Assembly: GCA_048013815.1 (NCBI GenBank)
Contig: CM106586.1
Span: forward strand, 10,292,001-10,356,000
Source: Setoptus koraiensis
Taxonomy: Eukaryota; Arthropoda
DNA: 64,000 nt
Reading direction: 5' to 3'
The number at the start of each line of letters is the position of its first letter. Positions within the stretch are counted from its first letter, which is position 1. Shown one piece after another: positions 46,405-58,453 of this stretch. The position numbers and the translations under genes were made by a program. Under the pieces are notes generated by a model. That model had not been told where the DNA came from. It was given only the letters and a program-made list of their open reading frames with translations, and did no database searches.

Positions 46405-46600
46405 GGTGGTGGTGGTGGTGGTGGTGGTGGTTGTAGCGGCAGTGGTAGTAGTAGTAATACTGCATGTATATCATCATGCTCATGCTCATCCTCGAAACAC
46501 ATTGGGCGAGTGTGCAGGCCTAAAAGTTTGATACTTTCGGTTATTGAGGGTCTTCATTATTTAGCAATCAACGAGATGCGACCAACAAAGTATTGCCTGT
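45105..46600 (+). other. 3' flank of ATP-citrate lyase
   Basis: Non-coding. AATAAA occurs at about 45149 and 45682 and could end the transcript. A TA run lies at 45810-45829 and a GTA/GTG triplet run at 46366-46460. Confidence 0.5.
46366..46460. repeat. GTA/GTG trinucleotide microsatellite
   Basis: Imperfect GTA and GTG triplets run for about 95 bases; all long open frames here derive from it. Confidence 0.95.
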
Positions 46601-49049
46601 GAAGGCAAGCACGCTTTTGTTGGCTCGCTCGAAGCCTATTCGCGGGCACCGCAACACTCGGATCACATTGGCACGGGACTGGCATAGGCATTAAACGAAA
46701 CGAAACTCTCGGCAGCATACGGCAGCATCACCGATGGCATCACCAGAAGCCGAATCAGGTTCATCATCTAAAACGATTGCTAAAAAAAGAACTGCGCTAA
46801 AAGAACGCTAACGAGCACTGGTAGTGGTAATGATGGAGATAGTCGTAAGTCCAGTAGACAACAGGGCCGTCAGACAAGAAGACTGGCAGTGTTTGTGCGT
46901 AGTGTTTGCCAGTGTGGCCAATAGTAATGGCAGTGATTAAGAATCGCTAATGTGCTGGTTACTCTCCATTACCACTGCTGCTTCATTTGGTTTCTCGGTT
47001 GGTCGCTCTTATATAAGAGCTTGTGAGCTCTGGCTGGAAATAAGCGCGCACTCGACTATGGCAAACTGGCTGGATTAATAGATAGCGGCCTAGGTTTCTG
47101 TTTGGCTGTTGTCTCACTCGGACACTGGTTAGCCGGTGCTGCGCTGTCTCCCTGTCCCTGTCCGTGGCTCTCTCTCTCTCTCTCTCTCGCTCGCTCTCGC
47201 TCTCTGTCTCAAATCAAATCAATTCAAAACAGACCAGACCAGATAACAACACATTACCTGTGACGTTGGACTTTTGTGCACAAAATAGCGCTTTTATCTG
47301 GGCCCGGACAGGTAAAATGGTAGTAATAGTGGTAATATTATAATCTAGCGAAGAAATAATAACAAGTGCATGTGTTATTGGCGTTGTACAGTACAGTGAA
47401 TCTATATATACCTTTGCACCTCCCCCACCGGCCGGCGCAAGCGTCCAACTGAACACTGTATTATACGCAGTCTGTATAGCGCAGTTGCTTGCGATTGCCC
47501 AGCAGCGAGTGGGTTTGCATCGGGCTTGGTCAAGCATGCACGAGTAAGAGGAGCAACAAGTGTTTGCGTTCGAACAGCACTCACACACAATCTATCTAGG
47601 CTTCGATTCGAATCACCATTTATATTGCAACTGTAGAAACCATTAGCTTGAATGATGACTTCCAGGCAGCAGCGCAACGCAACGCCACGGCAGCGAGCGC
47701 GGAGACACCAACCATGATTAAAAGAAACTATACACACAACAACGACAACAAGCGTCAACAAGAGACTCTGACAAAGAAATATTGACTGTACACTTTTTGG
47801 CACTTCATCTCGACTCTCTTTCTCTGCGTATATTTTTATACTTTCACGCAATTTGACGCCATTTGCGCCAAACCTAAACACACTGGTGCATGGTCAGTTT
47901 ATTTTCACTATTTTCGGTTGTTGTTTGGCGATGGTGGCCAATAATGAAGGCCGTACACACTTGTACTTGGTGTGTTAGAACAAATGGTGGGGCAAACAAA
48001 GCAACACACTGCAGAAGCAAAGAAGAGCGGACAACACTGCGAATAGTGTAATGACGGACGGCGAAGAGAAATGAAAAATGGCATTGCCATTCTAAGTGAA
48101 TCTAAGAGACTTGCATCACTTGCGAGCGGTCGGTTGGCGTTGCATCACAATGAACAACAACAAGCCCGACAATCAATGGCGTTTCTTGAATAGTCGCCAG
48201 TTAGTTAGTTAGTTAGTGTATGTTGTGCGTGTTGTCCAACATTAGCAACATGTGTCCGTGACCACCAATCGGGCACCACTCGCAAACACGTCGAGTCCCG
48301 GCGGCGCTCGATCGTCTGGCGCAATCGTGCGCACTATTGGCCATCGGTGCCCACTGGCCAGTTGTGAAATGGCCTGTCATTTCACAACACTCGCACCATG
48401 CCATGGGTTTGCTTGATGGACAGCGACACATTGTTGACACAGTTGCCGCTTTAATGAGTTTGTTTTGGGCCAATCATTATGAGTGTTGTGTTTATTTATC
48501 GTGCCGGTGGTTGGTGGTTGTTGCCGGTTGCCGGTTGCTGGTCGTTGGTGGTTGGTCGCTGGTTTGCACTTTGCACACACACCAAAGTAAACTCGTCCCC
48601 TGCGCACAATCGACAACTAAATTAAATCAAGTGCCTGCGAGAAAGTGACAACCGGCGCGGTTCGGCTCGACCGGATCCCACAACAGCCGGTGCGCACCAC
48701 TCGGCACAACAATAAATAAATAAATAAATTATCACCAGTGTGCACTGTTGGTGTTTGGTTAGTGGTTGCTTGGTGGTTGGCCGGCCGGTGGTTGTTGCAA
48801 GGTGCACACGCATATCACCTGTTTGTTGTTCAACTTGTTGTTCAGCTTGTTGTTAGTCGCACTCACAATTGTCCGGGCGCCGGCAAATTGCCGCTGCCGC
48901 ACCACGAGGCCGCACCACAAGGCCGCACCATAATATCTGACACTTGTGGGCCTTGCCAACGGCACCACGGCGAGCAACGCTGCACAGGGTGCCAACTTGG
49001 TTGCAGAGATTATCCTGGCGATATACGATGCCAGATTTGAGGCACCATC

Positions 49050-49150
49050 GGCGCGTATCATCGACACGCATCATCGATACGTATCACTGACGCGGATCAT
49101 CGACGCGCATCATCGACACGTACCATCGACACGTATCATCGATACGCATC
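49050..49150. repeat. 15-base tandem repeat (ATCGACACGCATC type)
   Basis: About seven diverged units built on ATCGA(C/T)(A/G)CG(C/T)ATC, spaced 15 bases apart, with many ATCGAT/CGATCG-like dyads. Confidence 0.85.
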
Positions 49151-50482
49151 GGCGTGATACTGGCGATTCACGGGTCCATTTAATGATTGGTGCCACGATC
49201 GTTCGGTGCCGGGCCGTGTGAGGCGAGCGGCTGCGGTCACAGCACCAAGTGGGCAGTTCGAGCGAGGGCTTCGGCTCGTCGTCTGAACTGCGGACTCTGC
49301 CTCAGAGTCTCTGAGGGTGTATAGACAAATAAACAAACAAACAAAAAACATGACGCTATTGTTTGCTGCGGCAGACAATGTTATAACGTTGTGATGGTGC
49401 GAGAGGGAGGCCGGCTCACCTTTAGTCCGACGTTGGCTTCGAGTTGGCTCGCACACAGACGCAACACACACACACCGAGTTGGTTTATACAAAGGTCGAG
49501 AAGCCGCTGAGGAGCGACGAACCAGAGCCAAGGAGACGAGTTATCACCAGCGGCCAGTTCCAGCAACAATTGCACCGTGAGCAGCGCCAGCGACAACAGC
49601 AACAACAACATCAGCACCAGCGACAACAGCACCAGCAACAGCAGCAACAACAACAAAGACGACGACCATTTCCACAAAGAAGTAGGCGGAGACACTGCGA
49701 TGGTGCGCAGACAGCCAGAAAGAGAGAGACAGAGACAGAGGGAGAGAAAAGTCCCAGAGCGAGCCCCACAAAGCAAGTGGTCGCTCTGCATCTGGTGCGA
49801 ACCGGCGCAGTACGTGCAAACGTGCAAGGTGAGCGAGTTTGTGCACCAGAGAACGACGCCGATTCGGTGCGCGAGCAAGAGGAAGGAGCCAGCGAGGGGA
49901 GGAAGGTGCTGATTACAAGTTCGTGCGAACCCGGCAGCCTCAGTGTAATGCGGACTGTATCATTTGGGCTGTATTATCTGCACTGTGTAGCGTGCGGCAG
50001 TGCACTAAAACACGGTGCGCTTTTACGGTAGGCGTCTGCAGAGTGGCCGCTGCCGACCAGTCGCTAGTGACCAGTCGCTGGTCAGCAGTGGCCAGTGTCC
50101 AGTGGCCAGAGAAGGAGAGATTTCCCATAATCAACGACGTGCAACTAGGTGAGAGGCTCATTGTGAGCCGGCGGCCAGTTGCTGCGCGAGCTCACGGCTC
50201 ACGGTGCCAGCTCACAGCCCACAATGCGAGCTCAGGTAGCAGCCGAGCGTCTGGTGGCCGGTGCCAGCCTCAGGTGGTGCGCTGGCAGTTGTTGTGGGGG
50301 CATTCATCGGATTCTTTGTTTGCTTCTTGCGCGTTTTGTGTTGGCCATTCTTGAAATGCACAGCATACGACGAATACGACGCATACGACGAATACGACGA
50401 ATACTACGAATGCTGCGAATGCTGCGAATACTACGAATGCTGCGAATGCTGCCACCGCTGCACGCACCTAGCGCGTACACCA

Positions 50483-50550
50483 TTCGCCAGTGTGCACCGT
50501 TCGCCAGTGTGCACCGTTCGCCAGTGTGCACCGTTCGCCAGTGTGCACCG
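50483..50550. repeat. 17-base tandem repeat, four perfect copies
   Basis: TTCGCCAGTGTGCACCG occurs four times head to tail without change, so the array is young. Confidence 0.95.
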
Positions 50551-51828
50551 TGTGCCGCTCGTGTTACCGGCGGGCCCAGTCGTGCCGATGGTGTCGCGGT
50601 GCCGATGGAGCCGACGGAGCCGGTGAAGTCGACGGTGCCAATGGAGTCGGTGGTGAGCAAATGGGCAAAGGACGAGAGAGCGATTGGGGCACCGGTCGCC
50701 GATTTGCATCGCTGGCCACTGTTGGTTTTGCGAACGCGAGAGATGGCGCCACCGGCCAGCGGCCAGTGGGCACAAATCACGTGCTCGCGCTACGGCCGCT
50801 ACGCGACGCTACAGCCGACGACGCGACCCACTGCTGCAGCCATTGTTATCGATACTTGACGACGGTCATTCATTAGTGGCCGCTGGCAACCAGCGGACAG
50901 CTACTTGACTACTTGCAGGCTGCAGACTGCAAGTTGCGGGCCGGACAGGGACTTTTGAGTGGTGCACGTAGTGCGTGCACGACCTGTGCAAGCGAGCCGC
51001 TGCGGCAAATGCGGCCTCCGACAACTTGTGAGTAGCTGGCCGCTGGGTCTGTCTATGGACCGTCCATAATGGACGGACTGTCTATGATCACAATGACGGA
51101 CACGCCAATCGGTGCGGCTGTGGCTGCACCAAATCGCTAATCTAGAGACCGCTCTCTAGCAGAGAGCGCTGGTTGCTGGTGAGAGAGAGAGGGAGTATCA
51201 TTGGCACACGACAATCACTGCCGGACAATGGTCACCGATGGCCGGGTTACATGTGCCGACGCTTTACTCGGCGGCTTATGCAGCATTAGGCCCGGTGAGC
51301 AGTGTCCAGTTTGGACGGTCCACATGAGGCTTAGCGTCATATGTGATTGTGTGGGTCACGTTGCTGCTTACAACTTGCAGGTTACAGGTTTGTTAGAGGC
51401 TCTAACTTAGAGCCAGTTCGGCGGACGGCGAGCGAGTGCTTACGGGTGTCAGTTGGTGTTTGTGATTAAAGAGTGAAGGGCACACGATTGACGCCGTCCG
51501 GCGCTGTCTTTGGCCGCTCTCTTGTCAGCGACGGACGGCCGACGGACGGGCCAGGCACCGGCAACCGACACAGTGACGGGCAGTGACGAAACAAAAGTTA
51601 CTCTGGGGTTACCCGGCTCGCATGTGGCTCGCGTGAAAAGAGCAACGCTGCGATGCGGCTCGCCGATGCGACACACCGCCGCGCGCGTATGCAACCGGCG
51701 CTGCACGGTCGCCGACGATGACCACTGGTCATCGATATCGCATGCACGCCGATAAAATCTCCTTTGGCGCCTCGGCAGCGCACTGCAACTATGACTGCCA
51801 GTTTCCATGAGCGCTTAGCGGCTGGCCA

Positions 51829-51878
51829 GTTCGCAGGGCCGTTCGCAGGGCCGTTCGCAGGGCCGTTCGCTGGGCCGG
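51829..51878. repeat. 12-base tandem repeat, four copies
   Basis: GTTCGCAGGGCC repeats four times; the last has one substitution (GCTGGGCC). Confidence 0.95.
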
Positions 51879-53280
51879 TGCGAGCCGAACGGCGAGAGAA
51901 CGCGACGCGCGAACCCAATGAACTGGCAAACATCGCCTGGCGGAGAGTTCGACGTTCTCGCTGGTCGCTGTTGTACACACAAGCATGCACGCTCGCCTAT
52001 GCGCGTACAACTTATAACGACCGCTCTGAGCACGGCCGCCGATAGGCGCTGCTATAATCGCGGCAATCCCGGCCAGCGATGGGACAATCAAGGTGAGTTC
52101 GCCTTACCTGCTGCTGGCGCTGTCGCTGTTGCCGTCGTTGTTGCCGTCGTTGTTGCCGTCGCCGTCGTTGTTGCTGTTGCTGTCGTTGTTGCTGGCGCTG
52201 TTGTGGCCGCCGCCGCTGCTGCGGCCGCGGTTGTGTCCGTTGCAGCGCGTCTCGTGCTGCATCATGGCTGCGCTCGCCCATGGCCGCGGCCGGGCCGGCC
52301 AGCGCCGTGGAGGACAAAGAGCGAAGCACAATGACGAAGATTATTGCTTCTTCTGCTTCTTATCTTCGTTCTTTATTTCGCTGCCACGCCAGCTCCACAC
52401 TGCAGCAGTATAGAGGCCAGGTAAGCCAGTTTGGCCGTTTAGTGCCGCGCTTGTACAACGACCGCGACTCTCGGCGTGCGCGCACCGACCAACAAAGAGC
52501 CCTCCATTGCTATGCGCTCCGTGCTACTCACTGTGCGCCACTTGCGGGCCAGGGGAGCTCCCTTTGCCCCGGTGCCCGTCGCCCGTTGCCCCGTTCCCGT
52601 GCGCCCGTTCGCCCGTTCGCGCTGCCTCCCCTCGCAACCTGGGCAGTTATTGCCGCAAACTGCGGCCCGCCGGCAGCCAGCGCCGATTGATTCCGACGCG
52701 ATCTGATTCGGATCGCTCGGACCGCTCGGACGCCGCGCGCGAGCGCGCCCCCCGGCCGGCCGTTGCCAGTGGCTGGCAGCGACTCGCTAGCAGCCAGTGT
52801 CAGTGGTGGCGTCCATAGACGACGATATTGGCATCGACAGTAATAATGGCACACTCACACTACAAACAACAACAACAGCAGCAGTGCGCCGCTGCCACTA
52901 TGCATCAACTGGCAATCATAGTGGCGCTGTTAGTGGTGCTGCTGCTGCTGTTGTTGTTGTTGTTGTTGTTGACGATGATGATGACGTTGATGACGATTAT
53001 TATGACGATGATGATGACGAGCGAGTGACAGCCATGAGTCGCGCTGCCTGCGAGACGTTTGGGCAAACTAGATTAAGCTAGCAAAATGAAGCTAGACGCG
53101 GCGCGCCAGCAAGCCAACGAGCGAGCGGATCAACAGTGCCCGTAGACTCTACTGACACTGTTGTGAGTAGAGGTTACGCGCTGTTGTCGTGGATATGGCA
53201 CATATATACACACCGCTGTATTGCGCTATACCGCGCCGTACCGTACGGCGGGGGCGCACGCATCATGCAAAGCGCACCGT

Positions 53281-53400
53281 GTGCACGGTGCGGTGCTCGG
53301 TGCGGTGCTCGGTGCAGTGCTCGGTGCAGTGTTTTGTACGGTGTTTTGTGCAGCGTTTTGTGCGGTGTTTTGTGCAGCGTTTTGAACGGTGCACCGAGCA
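53281..53400. repeat. 12-13-base minisatellite with internal shift in unit
   Basis: The first half repeats GGTGCTCGGTGC(A/G)-like units; the second half repeats TTTTGTGC(A/G)(G/C)(C/T)G-like units. It looks like one array whose unit changed midway. Confidence 0.85.
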
Positions 53401-53512
53401 CAGTGTAAACAGGGGGAGATATAGCGAAAATTCAGATCTGACTGTTGCGAGTCGGCCAGCGAGACAGCCAGAGCCTGGCAGAGACTCCGGCGGAGAGACG
53501 TTCGCATGAAAC

Positions 53513-53537
53513 GTGTGTGTGTGTGTGTGTGTGTGTG
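53513..53537. repeat. GT dinucleotide microsatellite
   Basis: Uninterrupted GT run of about 25 bases. Confidence 0.95.
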
Positions 53538-54599
53538 CCGAGTGCAAAATAACTGAAATAAACACTCTCCCCAATATAACACTGTGTCTCCGCGCGTCCA
53601 TGTTATGTTATTGTCGTCGTCGTCGCCGTTGTTGCTGGCGCTGTTGTTGTTGTCGCTGTTGTTGCTGTCGCTGTTGCTGGTGTCGCTGTTGTCGTTGTTG
53701 ATCCCAATAATGATGATAGTGCGTTCAGCAACACTGTTGTCTACGGCAGCGGCACACAAACAGTGCGTTTAGAAACAGTGTGTGTATGAACAGTGTGTGT
53801 ATATTAACACTATCACTTAGACGCTCCTAGGCAGCTCTCAACTCTACTTTACAGCTCTATCGCCATTTAGCACACACTGTTGTTAGCTCACTGTTGTTAG
53901 CTCACTGTTGTCGGCTCGCACTCTGTTGGCACACCGCTGGCGCACTGCGTAACACTCCGCACTACGCCGTAGTGACTACGGAGTTTGCACGGTTGCTTGT
54001 GGGTAAGCTTGTACAATTGTATAATAATTGTTGTACAAGCGGCTCCACACTATATGCAGTCCGCAGCGAGTTACGGCAAGTGTGAGTAGTGATATTTCTG
54101 GATAATTGTACGCGTATAGCCAGTGTCTATACTACACACTGACAGTACTCATACATGGCACTGTCGGCCGTGTACTGGAGCACTGTCAGCAGCGCCGTCA
54201 GCATGAAGCCGCGATCCCGAGTGCGAGCAACAGCGACTTTTCCATTATTACCGGTAATAGGCGACTGATTCAGTCGGACTGATGCCGAATCCTATACTGC
54301 TGCAACACTGCCGCATTATGCTGCACCGTACTGTACTTTCGCGTGTACAGTACGTTGCCCGTACTCAGTACGGCGTACTGTACACTGTACGTAGTGTACA
54401 GTCAGTGCTCACAACAGTCAGCAGATTGCTGGTACCCAGGCTGGCGCTGCGGCGTTAGCGCCAGTTAGCGTGTAGTGCGCGTTTGTTCGCTCGCTCTCTC
54501 TCTCTGTTCGACAAACACACACGCACGCACACACACACACACACGCGCAAACACACACGCACACACGCACAGGCCAGCACTGTACTAGTACAGTAATAG

Positions 54600-54641
54600 C
54601 AGTATATGCAGTATATGCAGTATATGCAGTATATGCAGTAT
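54600..54641. repeat. 9-base tandem repeat AGTATATGC
   Basis: Four perfect units and a partial fifth. Confidence 0.95.
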
Positions 54642-55736
54642 GCAGCAGCACAGCGCACAACGCTCATGTGCTGGCGTGCCCGTAGCGCCGCTAGAGCTGC
54701 TAGCGCTGCTGCGAGCAGACGAACGGACGGACGGACAGCGAACTATTATCAGAGTAAACTGTTGTAAGAGAGAGCGAACTATCGCAAGAACTGCCGCTGC
54801 CGTTGCTGCCTATCGCTGGTACGCTGGCGTACAAAGAGCACAGCCAAAGAGAGCACAACAACAACCAAAAATATCGTGTATCGGTGTATAAAATCATCAC
54901 ACACACGCACACGCATGCACAAGCGCGCACACACACACTCACACAGTGAGAGAGCACAAGCACGGACTCGCAGTATATCAATTCGCTGGCGCTGCAGCTC
55001 AATGGTTCAGCAGTTCGGTTAGATTCGGTTTAGTTCGGCTCGGCTCCCGTCGGCTCGACTCGTCGTCTCTGTTCCATCTGACTGGCTCATCTATCGACCT
55101 ATCGATCTCATCACACAAACACACACACACACACACGCATCGCACTATCCGATCCCGACGTGTCCATTGTTGTTCAACCCCACCACCAATCGCCCCACCA
55201 CAACACGCATACTACCGCATACTACCGCATACTACCGTATCGTCCGACCACCACAACGGTAGCGGCAGCGCCGAGCAACAACAACAGCCAACATTTACAC
55301 CAGAAACCAACAGCGAACGTTTACGCCACAAAACGACAGCGAATATTTGCACCCGAAAACAACAGTTCGCTGCCGCCGCAGCAACGGTCGCAGCAAGCGC
55401 GCAAAACGAATTCGTCCTCGCCACTGGCGGGTCGCTATTATATCGCCATTATATCGCCATTGTATCGCCACTGTATCGCCATTGTATCGCTATTGTGTCG
55501 CTATTGTGTCAGCGTCATCACCGTTGAGCACACGAATTATTATTATATTAAATTATATTCAATAATTACAATTATCGCCCCCAATTATAATTATCGTCGA
55601 TTGGGGCGCAAACAGCAGCAAATTAGCAACAAACATTAGCGAATTAGCAACATCGGGGCGCACAAACCACTAACCAGAAGCAAGCGAACGAGTATTAGCC
55701 AGAGCCAGCAACAATTTTGGCACCACCACCAGCAGC

Positions 55737-57324
55737 ATGTCGTCGGACGATCTGTCTGAGGACACAAACGGAGGACCCGACGGCGAGGGCGTCTGGTCGC
55801 CAGATATCGAACAAAGTTTTCAGGAGGCACTTCACATGTATCCGCCGTGCGGCAGAAGAAAGATTATTATTAACGATGATGCCGGCGGTAAAATGTATGG
55901 CAGAAATGAATTGATTGCTCGCTATATCAAAGTTAGAACAGGCAAAACACGATCTAGGAAACAAGTATCTAGCCACATACAAGTTTTGGCCAGGCGGAAG
56001 ATCAAAGAGAACAGCACCAGGGTATCGTCGTCGACAACAACTCACCTACCCACACTCACAAACAACAACAACAACAACACAAACAACAACATTATCACAA
56101 ACAGCAACAACAACAGCAGCATCGTCAGTGTTTGCAACGACAGTAAAAGTAATTTAAATTTAATTGACACCGTCTCATCAGCCACCTCCACCACCACTTT
56201 AGTGAACAACAACATTAACAGTAGTAGTACGCCAATATTAATTAATAGCACCTATGATAGTAGTGGCATAGCGTCACAAAAATTGCGACTGGTTGAATTT
56301 TTCGCATTCGTTAAACAATGTAAAATAAGTCAAAATGACAGTGGTAACTCCACCTATCCTCACCATCCTCCTCATCATCTTCACCAAAATGGCCACCATC
56401 ACCTCTATTACCATCATCAGCCTGTTTCTCCACTGCCTACCAATCATCTCATGATGATGCACCATCATCATCATCAATTCATAGATAATAATGATAATAC
56501 ACATTTTTTGATACATATAAATCAAAGAAGGCAAGCTATTCAATATGAGAAGGTTGATATTGCACAAATACAGGACAAATTCCCAGAAAAAGGAGGCCTC
56601 AGAGATCTTTATAATCAGGGCCCCAAAGATGCCTTCTTTCTAGTGAAATGCTGGGCAAATTTAAACGAGAATGAACTAGATGATCAGAGTAAGTTATTGT
56701 GATACATACAGCAGCAACATTTTTTTAAGCAATAGTAACTTCCTACATGATGATCCGCATGTCGCCCAATATCCGCCAAACCTCACTTTTTTTACTAGAT
56801 ATTACCGTTCGAAATACCCGCCGCGTACTCCATTACATGATCTATGAAACTATTCAATGACAAATAGCTAACTGACTCTATCTCTTTCTCTCTCTCCCTC
56901 TTACTCTCCCTCACATCGTTATCATCTCAACCATCATCACTATTGTCTACATACAGATTCCTTCTATGGTTTTTCAAGTCACTTTGAGAGCAATGAAGAA
57001 ATGACCGTATTTTGTGAAACAAAAGTATGCTCTTTCGGTAATGTAACTGCCGAGCTTGCCCATAGGCAAAAAGCTGTTTTTGCGCACGGTCGGTATCATT
57101 ATCATAGCCAACAACCCCTGTGTGAATACATGGCCGAATTCCTGGATAAACTAAGACATTTGCCGGAAATTGCGCTGATGAATCACGTTTTAGAGAATTT
57201 TACCATTCTAAAAGTTATTACAGATGAAAATACGAAAGAGACACTATTGTGCATTGCGTTCATTTTCGAAGTCTCAGAAAAGCATGGAGCAACCCACAAC
57301 ATTTATAAATTGAAGGGAATGTAA
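55737..57324 (+). CDS. sd: scalloped/TEAD transcription factor
   Basis: Exons 55737-56688 and 56957-57324 encode 439 residues. TEAD is the DNA-binding effector of the Hippo pathway and partners Yorkie/YAP. Residues ~18-90 are the TEA/ATTS domain ([43 protein letters not shown] equivalent). An Asn/Ser/Thr-rich and His-rich linker follows (~100-255). The C-terminal YAP-binding domain includes [26 protein letters not shown] (the cysteine palmitoylated in vertebrate TEADs), [18 protein letters not shown] and [10 protein letters not shown]. Compared with fly and human proteins the loop before KMYG is one residue longer ([10 protein letters not shown]). Only one coding intron interrupts it. Confidence 0.97.
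56689..56956 (+). other. scalloped/TEAD intron
   Basis: Donor GTAAGTTATT and acceptor CTACATACAG, 268 bases, phase 1. The join gives DDQNSFYGFSS, as expected for TEAD. Confidence 0.9.
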
Positions 57325-57397
57325 TAAAAACACAATTTTGTATAAAACGTTTACTTCATAGAAAGTTGCTGAGATCTTATTGACTTTCATACCAACT

Positions 57398-58453
57398 TTA
57401 AACAAATCTCTCCGCCATAGCAGAAACAATACTACCGGGAAGTTTTTGATTGTTGCGAATCAATTCATTTAGGGCATTGGCGGTCTTCTCTGCTACTTCT
57501 TCTGGGGTCGCGTTGGGATCATATTCAATTGGGTCTCCGATGAATGTCCTCAATTTAACAGGAAACCATCCAAATATAGGCAATATTGGTAATTTTGTTT
57601 TTTCATATATTGCACGAAAATTTCCACGAAAAAAAGGAAATGTCCGAAATGCCTCGCGTATATTCTGAGTGAAAACAGGTATTATCGGGGCTTTTCCTAA
57701 GCAAGCCACTTTGGCAAAACCTATTCGACCATTCCATACGAGCTGATAGTATTCGCTACTGAATTGTGCCTCTCTCACACCTCCTGGTGAGACAGCTATT
57801 ATTTGTCCATCCTCTAAAAGTTTGGCACATTGCTGTACATCTCCAGGAATGGCCTTAATAACTTCAAGCATCAAATTCCAACCAGGAATCTTGAAAAGAA
57901 AATTCGCGGCAATGGTCCACATAAGTTTTTTCCTATATAACAGAAATCTCGAGTTCAAATAGTAATAATCAACAGGGACTGCTCCATGATAGTAAACAAT
58001 AACGGCTGGTCCTTTCATTGGGATCTTATCCAAACCACAAACTTCGTAACTATGCCAAATCCAGCCATGGCAATCCCAAAGAAGAGCAACGGCTGCACGA
58101 CATTTGTCCCAGCCATCGGTGCCAGGTGCCAATAGATTGTTTAGTCCCAAGTATTGCCTAAGTTGATATATTCGAACAATTACTGCGCATATATACAATA
58201 GTACCACTATGAGTATGGGTAAAATCACAGTTACCTGTAGGGGTGAGAAAAGTTGTCAGAAATTAATAGTGTGACTAAGACTAAGAAGTTCTTCAATAGA
58301 TTCATCAGATAGATTACTTACGGCGAGCGGCCAAAATATCCATAACAAATAAGTCCTAAAATCTATCTCTTCGCTGTTTGATGCAGTTTGGGCCCAATCT
58401 TCATTTGAGGCGTAGAATAAATAGTTTACAAGTGAGGCCAAGTAGGAATGCAT
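57398..58453 (-). CDS. TMEM68: TMEM68/DIESL-type glycerolipid acyltransferase
   Basis: Exons 58322-58453 and 57398-58234 encode 322 residues, the same length as vertebrate TMEM68 (~324). The family makes triacylglycerol and other ester lipids at the ER. Membrane segments span the exon junction (LLWIFWPLA|VTVILPILIVVLLYI). The acyltransferase core has YYHGAVPVDYYY with the catalytic His/Asp, AISPGGVREA-equivalent AVSPGGVREA, PIIPVFTQNIREAFR and FPVKLRTFIGDPI. It is complete. Stop at 57398 lies about 75 bases from the scalloped stop; the two genes converge. Confidence 0.93.
58235..58321 (-). other. TMEM68-type gene intron
   Basis: Donor GTAAGTAATC and acceptor CCCCTACAG, 87 bases, phase 0. Confidence 0.9.

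Larger units (their letters stand above)
46601..55736. other. long gene-free, G+C-rich, repeat-dense stretch upstream of scalloped
   Basis: Many open frames exist on both strands but are short, overlapping and biased by simple repeats and high G+C; none resembles a protein family. Repeats include CT (47168-47206), a 15-base unit (49050-49150), a 9-base unit (50370-50455), a 17-base unit (50483-50550), a 12-base unit (51829-51878), triplets (52107-52215, 52937-53015, 53610-53700), a ~13-base unit (53281-53400), GT (53513-53537), AC (54510-54570) and a 9-base unit (54600-54641). It probably holds the scalloped promoter, 5' UTR exons or enhancers. Confidence 0.6.

Noticed and set aside
46260-46602. 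Valine-, glycine- and proline-rich open frames
   Set aside because: They are products of the GTA/GTG triplet repeat, with no family similarity.
47402-47881. 159-codon minus-strand frame with a hydrophobic stretch
   Set aside because: It has no domain, splice-site or composition support and sits in repeat-rich non-coding sequence.
49444-50876. Several open frames of 100-226 codons on both strands
   Set aside because: They overlap one another in different frames, follow tandem repeats and high G+C, and resemble no known protein.
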